Shown here: one piece after another, positions 1 through 11,488 of the stretch
How the letters are laid out: the number at the start of each line of letters is the position of its first letter
Numbering within the stretch: the stretch's first letter is position 1
Assembly (NCBI GenBank): GCA_028023455.1
Contig: JAQFVV010000180.1
Coordinates: 2,046,001 to 2,110,000 of the forward strand
Source: Epiperipatus broadwayi
Taxonomy: Eukaryota; Onychophora; Udeonychophora; Euonychophora; Peripatidae
DNA: 64,000 bases
Direction of reading: 5' to 3'
Translations under genes and position numbers: made by a program
The notes under the pieces: model-generated
Seen by the model: the letters and a program-made list of their open reading frames with translations, nothing else
Databases searched by the model: none
Told to the model about the DNA's origin: nothing

Positions 1-585
1 ATTCATTTTAAAATGCAGCTCACTCTTGCTTCTTTGTATATGTATATCCAGAAAATTTATCCCCTGATTCTCACCTTTGTTTTCAATCTTCCATTTCAGA
101 GGTGATGTTTTATCAAATTTTAAACATATATTGTCAATCTGATCCTCTGAAGCACATATGAGTACATCATCTACATATCTCATATAGATGTCATTAGCTG
201 CAGAGACCAAATTTTTGGGTAAGATGTTTTTGAAATTTTGAGAGAACAATACTGCTTAGTGGTAGTCCCATGGACCACTTGCTCATCATCTTGTAAAATT
301 TCCCATTGACAATAGCTATAATTTTTTTATTATTCCAATTTAAAACTTCAGTTCCTTATATCAATTACAGTTATTTTGCTGCAACATGGCTTGTATGATG
401 CTGTTAGAGATCTTGAGACACCCATATAGCTCCTTTATATCTAATGTGGCTAGCTTGTGCTTAATGAGTTTAATTCTCTCCATGCAATCAAAAGATGATT
501 TAATAATATAGATTTTGAATTCAAAATCTTCCATTAACCAGTTGGCTATTGGTAGCAGCATTGTTCTCTCAAAATTTGAAAACAT
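1..585 (-). pseudogene. Penelope-like element reverse transcriptase, partial, runs off the left edge
   Basis: Read on the minus strand, this encodes the palm of a reverse transcriptase of the Penelope type. A motif-A stretch (ATLDIKELY) has its Asp codon at 439-441. A GLPLS-type motif B follows near 255-275, and an intact YVDD catalytic box lies at 166-177. A post-catalytic segment ending in a FLDIHI-like motif runs towards position 1. A stop separates the motif-A and motif-B parts. The protein would copy the element's RNA at a nick made by its GIY-YIG endonuclease, but the endonuclease end lies outside the window. The segment at 1-262 is an inverted homologue of 546-805. The family call rests on RT motif spacing and on the GIY-YIG-like tail of the inverted partner. 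Decayed, presumably inactive. Confidence 0.72.
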
Positions 586-1490
586 TTTACCAAAATATTT
601 GCAGTTAATGACATCTACATGAAATATATATATAATGTATTCATATGTGATTCATCAGAGAATCAGAATAATAATATATGTTTAGAACTTGATAAAGCAT
701 TACCTCTGGAATGAACTATTGAAAATGAAGATAAAAATCTGGATAAATTTTCTGGTTATATATATCCAAAGAAACAAGGGTGATCTGGTTTTTAAAATGA
801 ATGTGAAACCAATCCAAGTGAGAGGAGCCATTAAAGTCTGAAATTCCATTTGAAAACAAATTTGCAGGCCTGAAAGGTTTTTTTTTTTATTATAAAGAAA
901 CAAAAAGTTATTCAAGTACAAGGCTGACAGAAAAATCAAGCATAATATTATGGATTTAATGGATATTGGATATAACTATAACAAATTAATAAAAACAGTT
1001 GAAAATTTTTATAATAACATTAACAAAGTTGCTGACAATAATAACCTGTGTAAACCATGAATAAGCTTGCCTTACATCCCTCATAATGCAATGAACCTTT
1101 GAAAAATTACACGGATACATTCAGAGTCAGGTCGCCTCCCTCACTCAACAATCTTTTAAACAACACAAAAGGCAGAATACTTTTTGAACACACCAGATCA
1201 CATATAAAGTTTCATGCTCAATTATGGTGAATCTCATGCTAACAGATCAATGAGAGTTGCCAAGCACATATATTCATATAATAAAGCTAAATTAAATTGT
1301 GAATACAAATCGATCTTTTTTGATAATGAGCTGATTATGGGACATACCTTTCTTCCTCCAATGTAAGGCAATAGGTGCTGAGAGGGATGATAGGCAAAAA
1401 ATATAGAGAGAGGCTTGGACTGTTGTGGATGATCCTTATTCCACCAATAGAAAAGATTACTGTGTCCTATTGTCAAAAAATTGGCCATCT
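546..1490 (+). pseudogene. Penelope-like element fragment (RT C-terminus plus GIY-YIG-like end), plus strand
   Basis: From about 546 the plus strand repeats the RT palm seen inverted at 1-262: an IVLSKFE motif-B tail, then NDIYMKYI where the catalytic YVDD should be (now YIYN), then the post-catalytic region. It continues through LPYI-type and SMRVAKHIYSYNKAKL-type stretches (about 1060-1400) that resemble the linker and GIY-YIG endonuclease of PLEs. Many stops and shifts interrupt it. It starts inside the neighbouring minus-strand copy, so the two pieces are joined head to head with about 285 bp between the matching arms. A non-functional relic; the GIY-YIG assignment is less certain than the RT part. 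Confidence 0.62.
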
Positions 1491-2837
1491 ATTGTACATA
1501 CCAAGCCTGATTTATATATTGATCTTTGCCATTATATATGCATATTTTTAATGGTGCAGCTCTATTCAGCAATATAACTCTGGCAGAAATCTGCTGAATG
1601 CTGGTTCAGTGCTTTTAAGACTTTTTCATGTTTTATTTTACCTTTTCTTATTATTCTTTTCATATTAATGTGAACAGTACAAGTTTGGTAGAATTACATA
1701 ATTGTATAAAAACTGTATATAATATAGTTTTACATAATATTGTGTTGCACATTTAATGTGAAAAATAACTCCATTTTTGATATATTCTCAGTATAAACAA
1801 AAAATAACTTTTTAAATGAAATACTAGAACTTATGATTTGTCATGATTGCAAAACTATGTAGTTGTTTTTCATTTCAAAAATCCTAACCTCTGTTAACTT
1901 GCATGGATATCCTCCATAATACTGCTTTCATTCGCAATAATAGCTTTTTGTGTTGTTTCATAAATTATCATCTTTATTAAATAATTCATCAAGTTGAAGA
2001 TTGGTTTTGATGTGATGACATAAGTCGAATAAAGTAATGAATGCTATTTCTGGGATAAACCACTGGAAATATGTCATCTCACCAACTTAATGCAACAATG
2101 TGACTATTTTGTCAGAAGACTTTATGTTTTTATTTGTTTCAGGGTTATGGACCAGAATTAAACGGCTGAGATATTTTATTAAAATGTTACACATATTCTG
2201 TATTAAAACAGATTTTCTAACTGCCAATATAAGGCATGCACAAAGCAATTGTGACTTAATATTGAGAGCCTCAATTTAGTACATAAGGAGAAGTAAATAA
2301 ATAATTATTAAAAAATAATAGAAAGCAAAAATTTAGTAATAATATTAGTTCATTAATCTCTTTGATGAGTTCATCTCATCAAAACTCAATGTAAATATAA
2401 GGACACGCTAACTTAAAATATAAGGGCACAACAGCAAAGAGCAGAATGATTGTAGAATGAACTGATGCAAGTATAAATGCACACCAGCAATTTTATATAT
2501 TTATACCGTTTATATTTATAATAAAAAATATATTATGCAAAATAATAATAAATTTGGCTAATCAATTATTATTTTAAAATTAATAAGTAAAAAAAAAAGA
2601 TTTGTGATTGTTCACAACAATGGATGAACTTGAAAACTTTCACTTTTGCAAAAATAGAACGATATGAAAAATAAAATTTATAATGTCAACATGATTTCTT
2701 TTTTTAAAGGAAAATGTAAAACATTTTTATTTTCATAATGATCGTTTACTATATGAAAGGCCAAGGGACACCAATGATAAATGGGGTTGCTACTTTTCCT
2801 TTTCTTCATCAAATATATTTCTAAAGAAATGGGATAA
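1491..2837. other. AT-rich DNA without recognisable genes
   Basis: Only short A/T runs and simple sequence are seen here. There is no extended open frame on either strand, no tRNA-like box and no clear terminal repeat. The first 150 bases may still belong to the 3' region of the PLE fragment. Confidence 0.5.
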
Positions 2838-2973
2838 TTAATCTTTTGCACATATGTCTAGTCTACAAATGTATAACTATTGTTACAAACAAAAACAACT
2901 GGAAATTAATATTTTACACATATCTAGTTTACAAATGTGTAACTATTAACGCGAGCAAAAACAATTGGAAATT
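2838..2973. repeat. 68-bp imperfect tandem duplication
   Basis: Two adjacent units, 2838-2905 and 2906-2973, share the order CACATAT, CTAGT, TACAAATGT, TAACTATT, CAAAAACAA and TGGAAAT with scattered substitutions. There are two units only, and no coding frame. Confidence 0.75.
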
Positions 2974-3360
2974 TGGATTTCAGTTTATAATTTAATAATT
3001 TTGATGGATTGTTTATTGATTATAGTGAGTCACATGAATGAAAAAAAAATCATCGGATCAAATATAAAATGTGAATAATAAAGGAATTTAACAATAGAAA
3101 ATAAAAATGTTTTTGATTACTGTAATTATAAACATTGGGTTAACGATAAAAATATTTTGTGTTTTGAATTATTTTTGAATTACAACGTTAATTAATTTAA
3201 CAAATAATAATAAAAGATGAATACAAATATTACATTTCATCATTTTAACTTTATTGAAGAATCACTGAATATAAATTTTATGTCTAAATTAAATGAAATA
3301 TTTATGTTATTAAATGTGAGTAAACATATTTTTGTTATCATAAGTTTAAACTTTACAGTT

Positions 3361-3605
3361 TAGCTCAGTAAAGCACAACTTTAAAATTCAATATTCAGTA
3401 ATACATCGTCTAAAGATCCAGGTTTGATTAACAAGCTAGTACTATCCCTGGTGAGGCCAGCAACACCTGAAAAAGAGAGAATAGTACCATTTAAAAATTG
3501 TATATGTATACTATTATTAATAGTTAGATGTAATTTGAAAATATAAATGAAGTTAAAAGTTTTCTAAAAACATTCAATGTTTAATATTAGATGATAGAAA
3601 TAGCC
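3361..3605 (+). repeat. Dispersed tRNA-like repeat, family II, copy 1
   Basis: It starts with a TAGCTCAG-like box and a degenerate B-box (CCAGGTTTGATT). The shared block GGCCAGCAACACCTGAA follows, then a tail ending in ATTAGATGATRGAAATAG. The same ordered blocks occur at 45751-46085 (plus) and 48575-48925 (minus). The pol III-like boxes suggest a SINE or a tRNA-carrying 3' end of another element. This is the most eroded of the three copies. Confidence 0.6.
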
Positions 3606-3699
3606 TGATATATAAATGCAAATAGCACATACTATGTTTATGCATACTGTTAATTCACTTTCCATTTCAATGGTTATCAAAATATCCAGATAAAGAATG

Positions 3700-4560
3700 A
3701 TTCCTTATATACTTTGTAGCAGGCCATGCGTTTTAGGTTAGAACACATTTGGGTCAATGGTTAAGAGTTTAGCTGTTTTTAGAAGCTGATGGAACATACC
3801 CTGTAGACTAAGTAAAGTGTGATGCTTTTTGAAATGTTGGTAAGACTTAAAAATACTAGATTCAAGATATGCTCCTTTCTTAATATATTTATTTAATGTT
3901 ATTCAATAATCTCTGCATAATTGAACAATCCCATCTGGCTTCAATATTATTAGTACAACACATGTTGCCACGATGACTTCAATAGAGATAAACCACCTTT
4001 TTTTACCAAAACTTTAAGCATTTTTCATCTTTGGTTTTTAAAGCAAAACTAACTTTTTCTGATCTACAAAATAGCCCGAATATTCTCAAATAATTGTATG
4101 TCAGCTGACTATTTAATTCTAATAGGCCTACTTAAACAATTGTGACAGCGTTTCTGTGACTTCTATCTCTAACTGTACTCTTTATTATCTTTATCCTGAT
4201 CCCTAATGGTTTAAACCAATTTTGGTCTAGAATCAGGCTTAAATATCTTATTCAGTGTACAAACATAAAATTTTAACTCTCCAGTTTACTTTCACTAGGA
4301 CAGTTTCTACCTTTCATATTTCTATTGAGTTTCCATTATTTTGATTACCACTATATCAGTTTTTCCATTGGTATATCTCTTTTACATTTGCTTATGAAAA
4401 TTGACCAATCTTTCTGTGACATAAGGGAGGTGTCTATTCCGCTGTTAATTTCCATTCTCATCTTCTGTTCACAAAACTTCCAATATGATTATTATCAATA
4501 TCTTTCTGATGTTAGTTATATTATTTTAACCTTTCCCCTTATTTAAAATCCAATAGTAAA
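3700..4560 (-). pseudogene. Ty3/gypsy relic: RT N-terminal fragment
   Basis: On the minus strand, around 3880-4040, a degraded reading resembles the start of a gypsy RT: a VKKG...SSWAT-like stretch, a LKPDG-like motif, then ITLNKYIKKGAYL. The last motif closely matches LNKYINKGSYS in the relic at 36.9-39.3 kb. A FHQL-like motif-A remnant follows towards 3800. Stops are frequent. It lies downstream, in element orientation, of the gag remnant at 4929-5230, as expected for a gypsy gag-pol order. The middle part (4050-4560) is too decayed to assign. Confidence 0.5.
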
Positions 4561-5235
4561 TCATTTTTGCTCTTCCTTAACAAACTTGCAACAAATATCC
4601 TTCAACACCTCAAATATGGCATTCGTTCTTTTTAAATTTATAATACTTTTTATATGGTCTTTCCTGCCACAATAATAGCAAATATGAGCATTATCCATAC
4701 AGTTCTTAGTCTTAGCTTTTGTTTCATTTACAGTTATTTTGGGTTTTTTTAACTCTGTATTATTCTAGAACTTTGATGCATTTTTTTTGTGTTTGCCATA
4801 CTCCACAATAACTGATCAAGAAGTGTACAATTCAACTTTGCTCTGAAATTGGCCACTTTAGTAAACATATGCAATTTCATGTCATAATCTTGAATTGTTT
4901 CAAATGGTACTTGGCTGCTGTTTCTAAATCATAGACACACCACAAGTTTAGATGACATAGTCTTGAAATGTATGCTTAAATTTTCTTTTAACTTTTGACA
5001 AGGTACTTCCTTTGGAACTTTTGGGTAACACAATTGGTTGTCCACTTGCGATACTTTTTTACTGGAAATCCACATCAACATCGTTACTCTTATCTTGTCA
5101 TCTACTATGTTATTAATAAGCATAAATCTCTCTATATGTGTGAAATGGATTTGCCATTCCATTTCATTGTTTACACTGAACTTATTAATGGTGCTATTTT
5201 GCAATGCCATTATTTTTCTCTTTATTAATTTGTAG
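4561..5235 (-). pseudogene. Ty3/gypsy relic: gag capsid fragment
   Basis: An open stretch at 4929-5210 (minus, 93 codons) reads like a gypsy capsid: WQIHFTHIERFMLINNI, then a RVTMLMW helix, then PKVPKEV and a KENLSIHF block. Such Gag proteins assemble the cytoplasmic particle that carries the element RNA. Below 4929 the frame breaks, and only scattered knuckle-like Cys/His codons remain near 4640-4680 (CYYCGRK-like). Gag followed by the RT remnant at lower coordinates gives one minus-strand element of at least 1.5 kb. No LTRs were found. Homology is inferred from the residue pattern only. Confidence 0.55.
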
Positions 5236-5884
5236 CTGCCGTTTATTATTTACATGGCTCTTGTGATGTTTTGGGCTACACCAAACTGCTATATACACCA
5301 AATAACTTTCTTAGCACTTCACAAATGTTTCTTTGAATTTCATTTGTGCCAGTGTGCTGCATACAAAGGTAATATTAACAATACCAGCAGTATATGCATC
5401 AATACTTATTATTTCAAATAAAACTCAGTACTATGGTAAAAACATGAGTTTTTTAGCACACGTATATTTTAAACATTGTTATAAATACAATTTTAAATCT
5501 TAGAGCAAATATATTTCCACAAACATTAGGTTAAATTTAATATATCACTATTTCTCTATATGTACTAGTCAGCTATATATTAATCTGGCCTGGACCAACT
5601 AATGAGTGCTGGATCAGTGCAAAATGAATCTTGGGGGATCATTTGTCTTTCATTATGTATTTATTTTATGATTTGAAAAAAATTCATGTTTGTTGTGGAG
5701 ATTGTTTAATACATTCTTCACACACTCATTTCTTAAAATGTACATTGAATTTCACCTTCTAAGTGCACTACCATAATGCATGTTATAATTTACACTAATA
5801 TGCACCCTGATTTGGGAAGTTTTTATTGCACCTTGAATAATCTGCATAATTAGTGTCAATTTGTATAATTCATATTCAAATATA
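5236..5884. other. AT-rich DNA, no gene seen
   Basis: No convincing frame or known repeat was seen. A short stretch near 5595-5620 loosely resembles one at 1590-1612 (GTGCTGG-TCAGTGC), too short to interpret. Confidence 0.45.
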
Positions 5885-6040
5885 CTTTCTGCATACATTA
5901 ATTTTTTAGAGTATTAACAGTGATTGAATTTATTCAATTTTTTATCAGACGAGTTATTAGAAACAAACAATGATTTTATTTACATCTTTGGAATATGTAC
6001 ATGTGTACCCACACATACAATATTATTATTTAGTCAAACA
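5885..6040 (+). repeat. Dispersed repeat shared with 15700-15850
   Basis: The blocks GCATAC-TTAATTTT-TAGAGT, GAATTTATTCAA-TTTTTATC, AAACAAAC and CACACATACA occur here in the same order and orientation as at 15700-15850. Function unknown. The second copy lies next to a possible LINE RT remnant, so this may be part of a LINE. Confidence 0.55.
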
Positions 6041-6700
6041 GTACATATAGTTCAGTGTTTAATCCTAATTGCATATGATTAGGGGTTGTGTATTTAATAC
6101 ATACTTAAGTATTTAATCTTAATTGCATTTTGTTAAAAAGGTTATTAATACTTAATCTGTATTTAATCTTAATTGCATATTAGTTTGGAAGTGATCATAT
6201 ATTTAATATGTGTTTAATTTTAATGACATGTTGTTTTGAATGATGTTATTGATTTCAAAACCAATGAAAAAGTTGTGTGAAAACATGAAATTCTTTAATA
6301 GACATTTAGAAAGCTCTAATTTAAAATCAAGCTTAAGGCAAAAGTTTTAACAAGTTTACTAGAGATATAAGTATGAATACAATTAATAAACACGTTCCTG
6401 CTGTTCTAAGATTTATCATTAAATTTTACATTAATCTTATTGACAAATGTGGTTAGTTTAGATCAACTTTCTTTATCTGATAGTGGATAAATTGCTGAAG
6501 ATGTGCCTTCAAAAATATTTATATTCTAAAGATAGTGGATCCATTAATATCACTTATAAATCCCACTCAGACTTGTGGTTAGTTTGGAATAATTTCCACT
6601 AGTTAATATTGTACTGACTGCAAATTGTTTTTTTAATATGGAAGAGTCATTAACAACATGCAATATATACTTGACATATATTATAATGGTCAACTAAATC
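6041..6700 (+). repeat. Dispersed repeat with a 126-bp tandem dimer, copy 1
   Basis: Near 6050-6240 the phrase TTTAATCTTAATTGCAT recurs about every 45-60 bp. From 6449 a 126-bp unit beginning GTGGTTAGTTT is followed at 6575 by a second, more diverged unit. The same layout with the same 126-bp period occurs at 46425 and 46551. The units carry a TGCTGAAGATG...CAAAA block that resembles a decayed hammerhead-like core. No protein is encoded. Confidence 0.6.
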
Positions 6701-8921
6701 TCCCTAACCTAATCTGCCTTACCAGGGTGCCACCAGGCCATTTGAACCTGGAAAATTAATATAGTAGGCAGATACATACAGGAGAGGCTTATTTTTATCG
6801 AATTGAAAGCACCAGTCACTAGCTCAGGGAGAAGCTGAGCTTAAAATATCATACTGTATATTAAAATTTCTAATTCTGATTTTTAAATATTATTAATAAA
6901 AAAATAAGTTTCTGCCAAAATTTAATTACACAAAATATTTTATTATTACACCCACACATTGAAAGGAAAATTCTGAAAATTAAATTAACTAATGAATATA
7001 TTTCATTTAAATCATGTGCACAGATGGAAGCATTTAATAGATTTAAATACAATTTTAATAAGCATTTAATAGATTTAATATTTTACTAAGCACGAATGTG
7101 CTACATAGATTATGCATATAACCATCCCAATCCCTTTTAACTAAAGGCTAAAATCTCGCATTCAAAGCAATGCTAGCTTACTGATATACTGATGTGACCA
7201 ATGCAAAATGAGATTATTAGCATAACACAACCATGCTAACAGGAATTTATGTCTGTAGCATGATATCATTAGAGAAATAACAAAACATGGTGGGAAGGAA
7301 TGTGCATCTTCCCCATGAACATTAATAAACATCACTAACAGACAGGAACAATCCACTGGCAATTAGTGATACAAAAACAAAATTATTGATATATATATAT
7401 ATATATGAGAAGAGATACTCTGAAAAAGAGGATAATGATCTTTGCTGGCTTACTACCTTAGAATGTAGGAAAATCAATGTTGTAGGAAATACGTCTATGA
7501 CCATTGATGACATGATGACTACTCTTTTGGGTCATACATTTAGGTGGATCTTATGCCCTGTATGCTAAAGTGGTACAAAGGAAAGAGTATCCAATGCACC
7601 TACCCAAATTAAATTGACATAAAATATTCATACATCTATCCATTAGCACCGATCTAACTACAAAAAAATTAGCCCCAAATTAACACACTTTAAACTAATA
7701 ATCTTACAAATCAATGCAGCCATTTACACTTATTTTAAATTATTAAATTAAAAGAAATTACCATAATGGAAATGATATTAAAAGAAAATATAACAAATAA
7801 TTTAAATTTTTAGTCAGAAGATTTCTTTTAAAAATTAAGTGAAGTTTAAAATTACTACTTGGAAAAGTTTGTTTTATAAAAGTTCATTTAAAGCAAAAAT
7901 TCATACTTTCCAATGCTGTAGATTTATTGAAGTCCGTCTCACTGGTCCTTGACACAATTCAAAGTTCTTTCCATTTCATATTGTTCTAAATGGAAACAAG
8001 TCCAACACTGGCCAGTTTTCTGGGAACCACCATCCTCTAGAAACCACTTCAGCTAACGGAAACATGGTAAACATAAATTATTGCTGACCCCTATGTTTTG
8101 GAGATCCACAATAATCTTATAAATATATTTAATAACACACAATCAGCAAGAGCAATCTCAACTTCAAAGTTTTCTTTTTATATCTTTTGTAAATTTTTAT
8201 CAGCAAATTCCAGGATCGATCTTACCTGGCTTGATCTTTTCTCTGTGGGCCATGTGCTTATTTTCATCATTATTGGGAAGCTTTCTTTAGAGTGGGAATG
8301 CAAAAGTTTATCACTAGTATTTTTTTAATTTATCTCTTATCTGACTTTATGCCGAAAGGCCTGTTTACAATTATGTCAATATAGAAAATCATTTCCATTC
8401 TAAGATTAAAAATAACTAATTAACAACGCTTTTATATTAAAACAATCGTGTTTTTAGATTTTAAACTTTAAATTATATCATTAGATTGCCATCTGTGCTT
8501 TATATATATATTAATTTAAATAAAATTATTAAATTCTCTTTTATATATATATATATTGTGCCCCTTCCAATTTAGCCTGTGGCTAAATTGCAATAATGTG
8601 CATAAAATAACAGGAAAAAAAGATCATCACAATTTCTTGTATAGGAAGGGGAAGTGGTAGGGTATGTAATTTTAAATCCTACATGATCAGGTCCCAAAAT
8701 CCTAGGATAGAATGAGAGTGGGGGAAATATGTATGCTCTTTGTTTGTTTTATAATGATAAAACCAAAAGTGTAGTACATACTGTGAATTATTTAAGTTAT
8801 CTTTAAAAGTTAGGCTTAGAACACATATAAATGGTTGTCTGTGCACACAAACTATTCAGTTAATCATTTTCTGATTTTGATTATTAACTTTCTTCAAAAT
8901 TGAGCTATACTTAATAATTCT
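6701..8921. other. AT-rich DNA with TA microsatellites
   Basis: No gene is seen. It contains TA-rich microsatellites at about 7388-7407 and 8540-8556 and a 7-bp TAATTCT site at 8915-8921 that flanks the TIR element on the left. A somewhat less AT-rich patch at 6710-6840 could not be assigned. Confidence 0.45.
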
Positions 8922-9029
8922 GGGTTGTCATCTGATCCTTCGTGTCAGCTGCAGGATGGTGCTATTTCTAGCTAAATTTCTAGAAATATGCCATTTCCGT
9001 GGCTGCACCCAAGCCTTTAAGCATTTTTT

Positions 9030-9150
9030 CTAAAATAAATCCTAGAAAGATTGTTAACTCGAAGTTAAGTCTTCTTTCTACACTAAAAGGTAGAGTGTTA
9101 ACTTGGAATTAAGTCTTCTTTCTATGATAAAACCTAGAAATAGTGTTAAC
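9030..9150. repeat. Minisatellite of about 45-60 bp, nearly three units
   Basis: The phrases GTTAACTYG-A-TTAAGTCTTC and TTTCTA-A-TAAAA recur at about 9050, 9097 and 9141, inside the left end of the TIR element. The third unit is cut short. Confidence 0.6.
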
Positions 9151-9485
9151 TCGGCTTAGTGGCTTTTTCTGATGCTAAAAGCAGAGGAAAATGCTGTAGT
9201 TGTTTGTGTCATGCACTACATCATAATGCTGTGTTATGTATTTTATGTAACAATATCATATGAGGGTGTGTTAAGTTGATTGTGTCAAAATTATTTAAAT
9301 TTTTATTGGGGCCTTTTTTTAGACGAATTGATGTACTGTTACCTTTTAACAATTTTAACAGTGTTGTGATTGTTCCTCATAAAGCTGTAAGCCTCCTAAA
9401 TTCTCAATTAGGGTGGGGTAGCATAAATTTTTTAACGATCATGCTTTGAGTCACGTGTTAGCAAGAATTTTCCAAGACCAAGAAG

Positions 9486-9655
9486 ATGGCTAATTCCAAC
9501 ACAGAAAACTTGAAAAAATGGGAATTGCCAGACACGAAAGCCGGCGCTGGAACATTTTTACAGCAGAAAAACATCTGCTGCTGAAAGAAAAGATTGGATT
9601 GTGCAGCAAATATATGCAGATTTGAGGTCCAAAAAATCTTTTGACTTTTATTTGT
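9486..9655 (+). pseudogene. Possible first exon with SAP-like motif, broken
   Basis: The ATG at 9487 opens a frame reading MANSNTENLKKWELPD, then FLQQKN, ended by an early stop. A neighbouring frame then continues with ERKDWIVQQIYADLRSKK up to a GTAAGT at about 9654, which looks like a 5' splice site. The pattern LKKWELPDxK...FLQQ...VQQI resembles the helix-turn-helix of SAP DNA-binding domains, often found at the N-terminus of transposon proteins. One frameshift lies between the two halves. It sits inside the TIR element, so it may be a remnant of its original protein. The resemblance is short and tentative. Confidence 0.3.
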
Positions 9656-9734
9656 AAGTCTCATTGTTGCCGATGGAATTGTTCACTTTGTAAAGGCAGC
9701 TTGTTTGAGGGATTCCAAATGGCCTTCGTCAAAT

Positions 9735-11345
9735 GGTAAAAATAAAAGTAACTTCAATTTTTATTTAAACATACATCCCTTCTCCCAATAATTGTTGTCA
9801 TCAGCAATCAAATGGTCAAATAAAAGTAACGTAAATTATTCTTTAATCATATAGAAAAAAACCCTCCCACTAATTGCTGTCGGCAATCAAATGTCAACCA
9901 ATAAAAGTAAGACCGTAAATTATTATTTAAACATAACCCAAATTACTATTTGAACATACACCAAAAAAGACCTGCTCTTGTCAATAAAAATTAAAGAAAC
10001 TATTATTGTCCCATTGTCAAACCAAATCTTATTTGGGAAACCCGAATAATTTATAAATGAAAAAAAAAAGAAAGTCAAATCGGTTGTCAATCAAATGGTA
10101 ACCAATAAAAGTAACTTAAATTTTGATTTAAACATATGCACAAACAAAAAAAATGCAAACCCTTTCTCCCAGTAATTGTTGGCAATCAAATGTAAAAAAT
10201 AAAAGTAATGTAAATTATTATTTAATCATACACAAAAACACCCCTCCCACTAATTGTTGTCGGCAATCAAATGTAAAGCACTAAAAGTAAGGTAAATTAT
10301 TTTTTAAACGTAACGCAAATTACTATTTGAACATACACCAAAAAAGACCCTCTTGTCAATAAAAATAAAAGAAACAACAACTATTATTGTCCCATTGTCA
10401 AAAATATTATTTGGGAAACCAAAACAATAATTTATAAATGAAAAAAAAAAATCAAATCAGTTGTCAATCAAATGTAGCAAATAAAAGTAACTTAAATTTT
10501 TATTTAAACATACACAAAAAACAACCCATTTTTCCCAATAATTGTTGTAGGCAATCAAGTGTAAAATAAAAGTAATGCAAATTAGTATTTAATCACCACC
10601 CAAAAACACCCACCCCTCTCACTAATTATTGTCGATCAAATGTACACCACTAAAAGTAATGTAAACTATTCTTTAAATGGTTACACCCCTTCTCCCAATA
10701 ATTGTTGTCGAAAATCATACACAAAAAACACCCCACCCAATAATTAGTGTCAATCAAACATAAACCAATAAAAGTAATACCGTAACTTATTATTTAAACA
10801 TAACCCAAATTACTATTTGAACATAGAGGAAAAAACACTCTTATCAATAAAAATTAAAGAAACAACTATTATTGTCCCATTGTCAAAAATATTTATTTAT
10901 AGAACCAAAACCATAATTTATAAATGAAAGGAAGTCAAATTGGTTGTCAATCGAATGTAAACCAATAAAAGTAACTTAAATTTTTATTTAAACAAACAGA
11001 CGAAAAAAAACTCTTCTCCCAATAAATGTCAGCAATCAAATATAAAATAAAAGTAAAGTAAATTATTATTTAATCCTACACAAAAACACCCCTCCTACTA
11101 ATTGTTGTCAGCAATCAAATGTAAACCTATAAAAGTAATGTAAATTATTATTTAAAGATCCATCAAAAAAAACCATTCTCTCTGGAATTTTGTCAATCAA
11201 ATTTTACAAAACAGTAATACTATTTAAAAAACATAAATTACTATTTGAACATGCCCCAAAAAAGACCCTCTTGTCAAAAAAAATTTAAAAAACAACTATT
11301 ATTATCCCATTGTCAAAAATATTATTTGGAAAAAATAATTCAGAA
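9735..11345. repeat. Satellite-like array with about 100-bp subunits in a higher-order pattern
   Basis: Subunits contain AATAAAAGTAA, TTATTTAAACATA, CCCAATAATTGTTGTC and GCAATCAAATGTAAAC. A second subunit type with TATTATTGTCCCATTGTCAAA recurs at about 10011, 10391, 10877 and 11310, giving uneven higher-order spacings of 380-490 bp. The array fills the right two-thirds of the TIR element and ends just before the right TIR. No coding frame. Confidence 0.85.
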
Positions 11346-11488
11346 ACGAAAGAAAGTAAACTTTATAAACAAAAAAAGTCAATATTAATAGAGAATCGCT
11401 AGCCTGGGAACATTATATTAATGTGTTTTTGGTTAGAAATAGCACCATCCCGTAGCTGACATGAAGGATCAGATGAGAACCTAATTCT

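Larger units (their letters stand above)
8922..11481. mobile_element. TIR-bounded DNA element filled with satellite-like repeats
   Basis: Inverted terminal repeats of about 48 bp lie at 8922-8970 and 11434-11481. They share TCATCTGATCCTTC, TGTCAGCT and GGATGGTGCTATTTCTA, with about five differences. Both ends are flanked by TAATTCT (8915-8921 and 11482-11488), a probable 7-bp target duplication. Inside are a short minisatellite, a possible first exon with a SAP-like start (9486-9655) and 1.6 kb of repeated DNA. This structure fits a cut-and-paste transposon, largely non-autonomous now. The superfamily cannot be fixed from the TIRs: the ends do not begin CAG as many hAT elements do. Confidence 0.75.

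Noticed and set aside
7386-7568. Short frame over the TA microsatellite
   Set aside because: It arises from the TA repeat (YIYIY) and has no similarity to a protein.
9735-11345. CRISPR array
   Set aside because: Repeats and intervening sequence are both repeated and irregular. This is satellite-type DNA inside a transposon.
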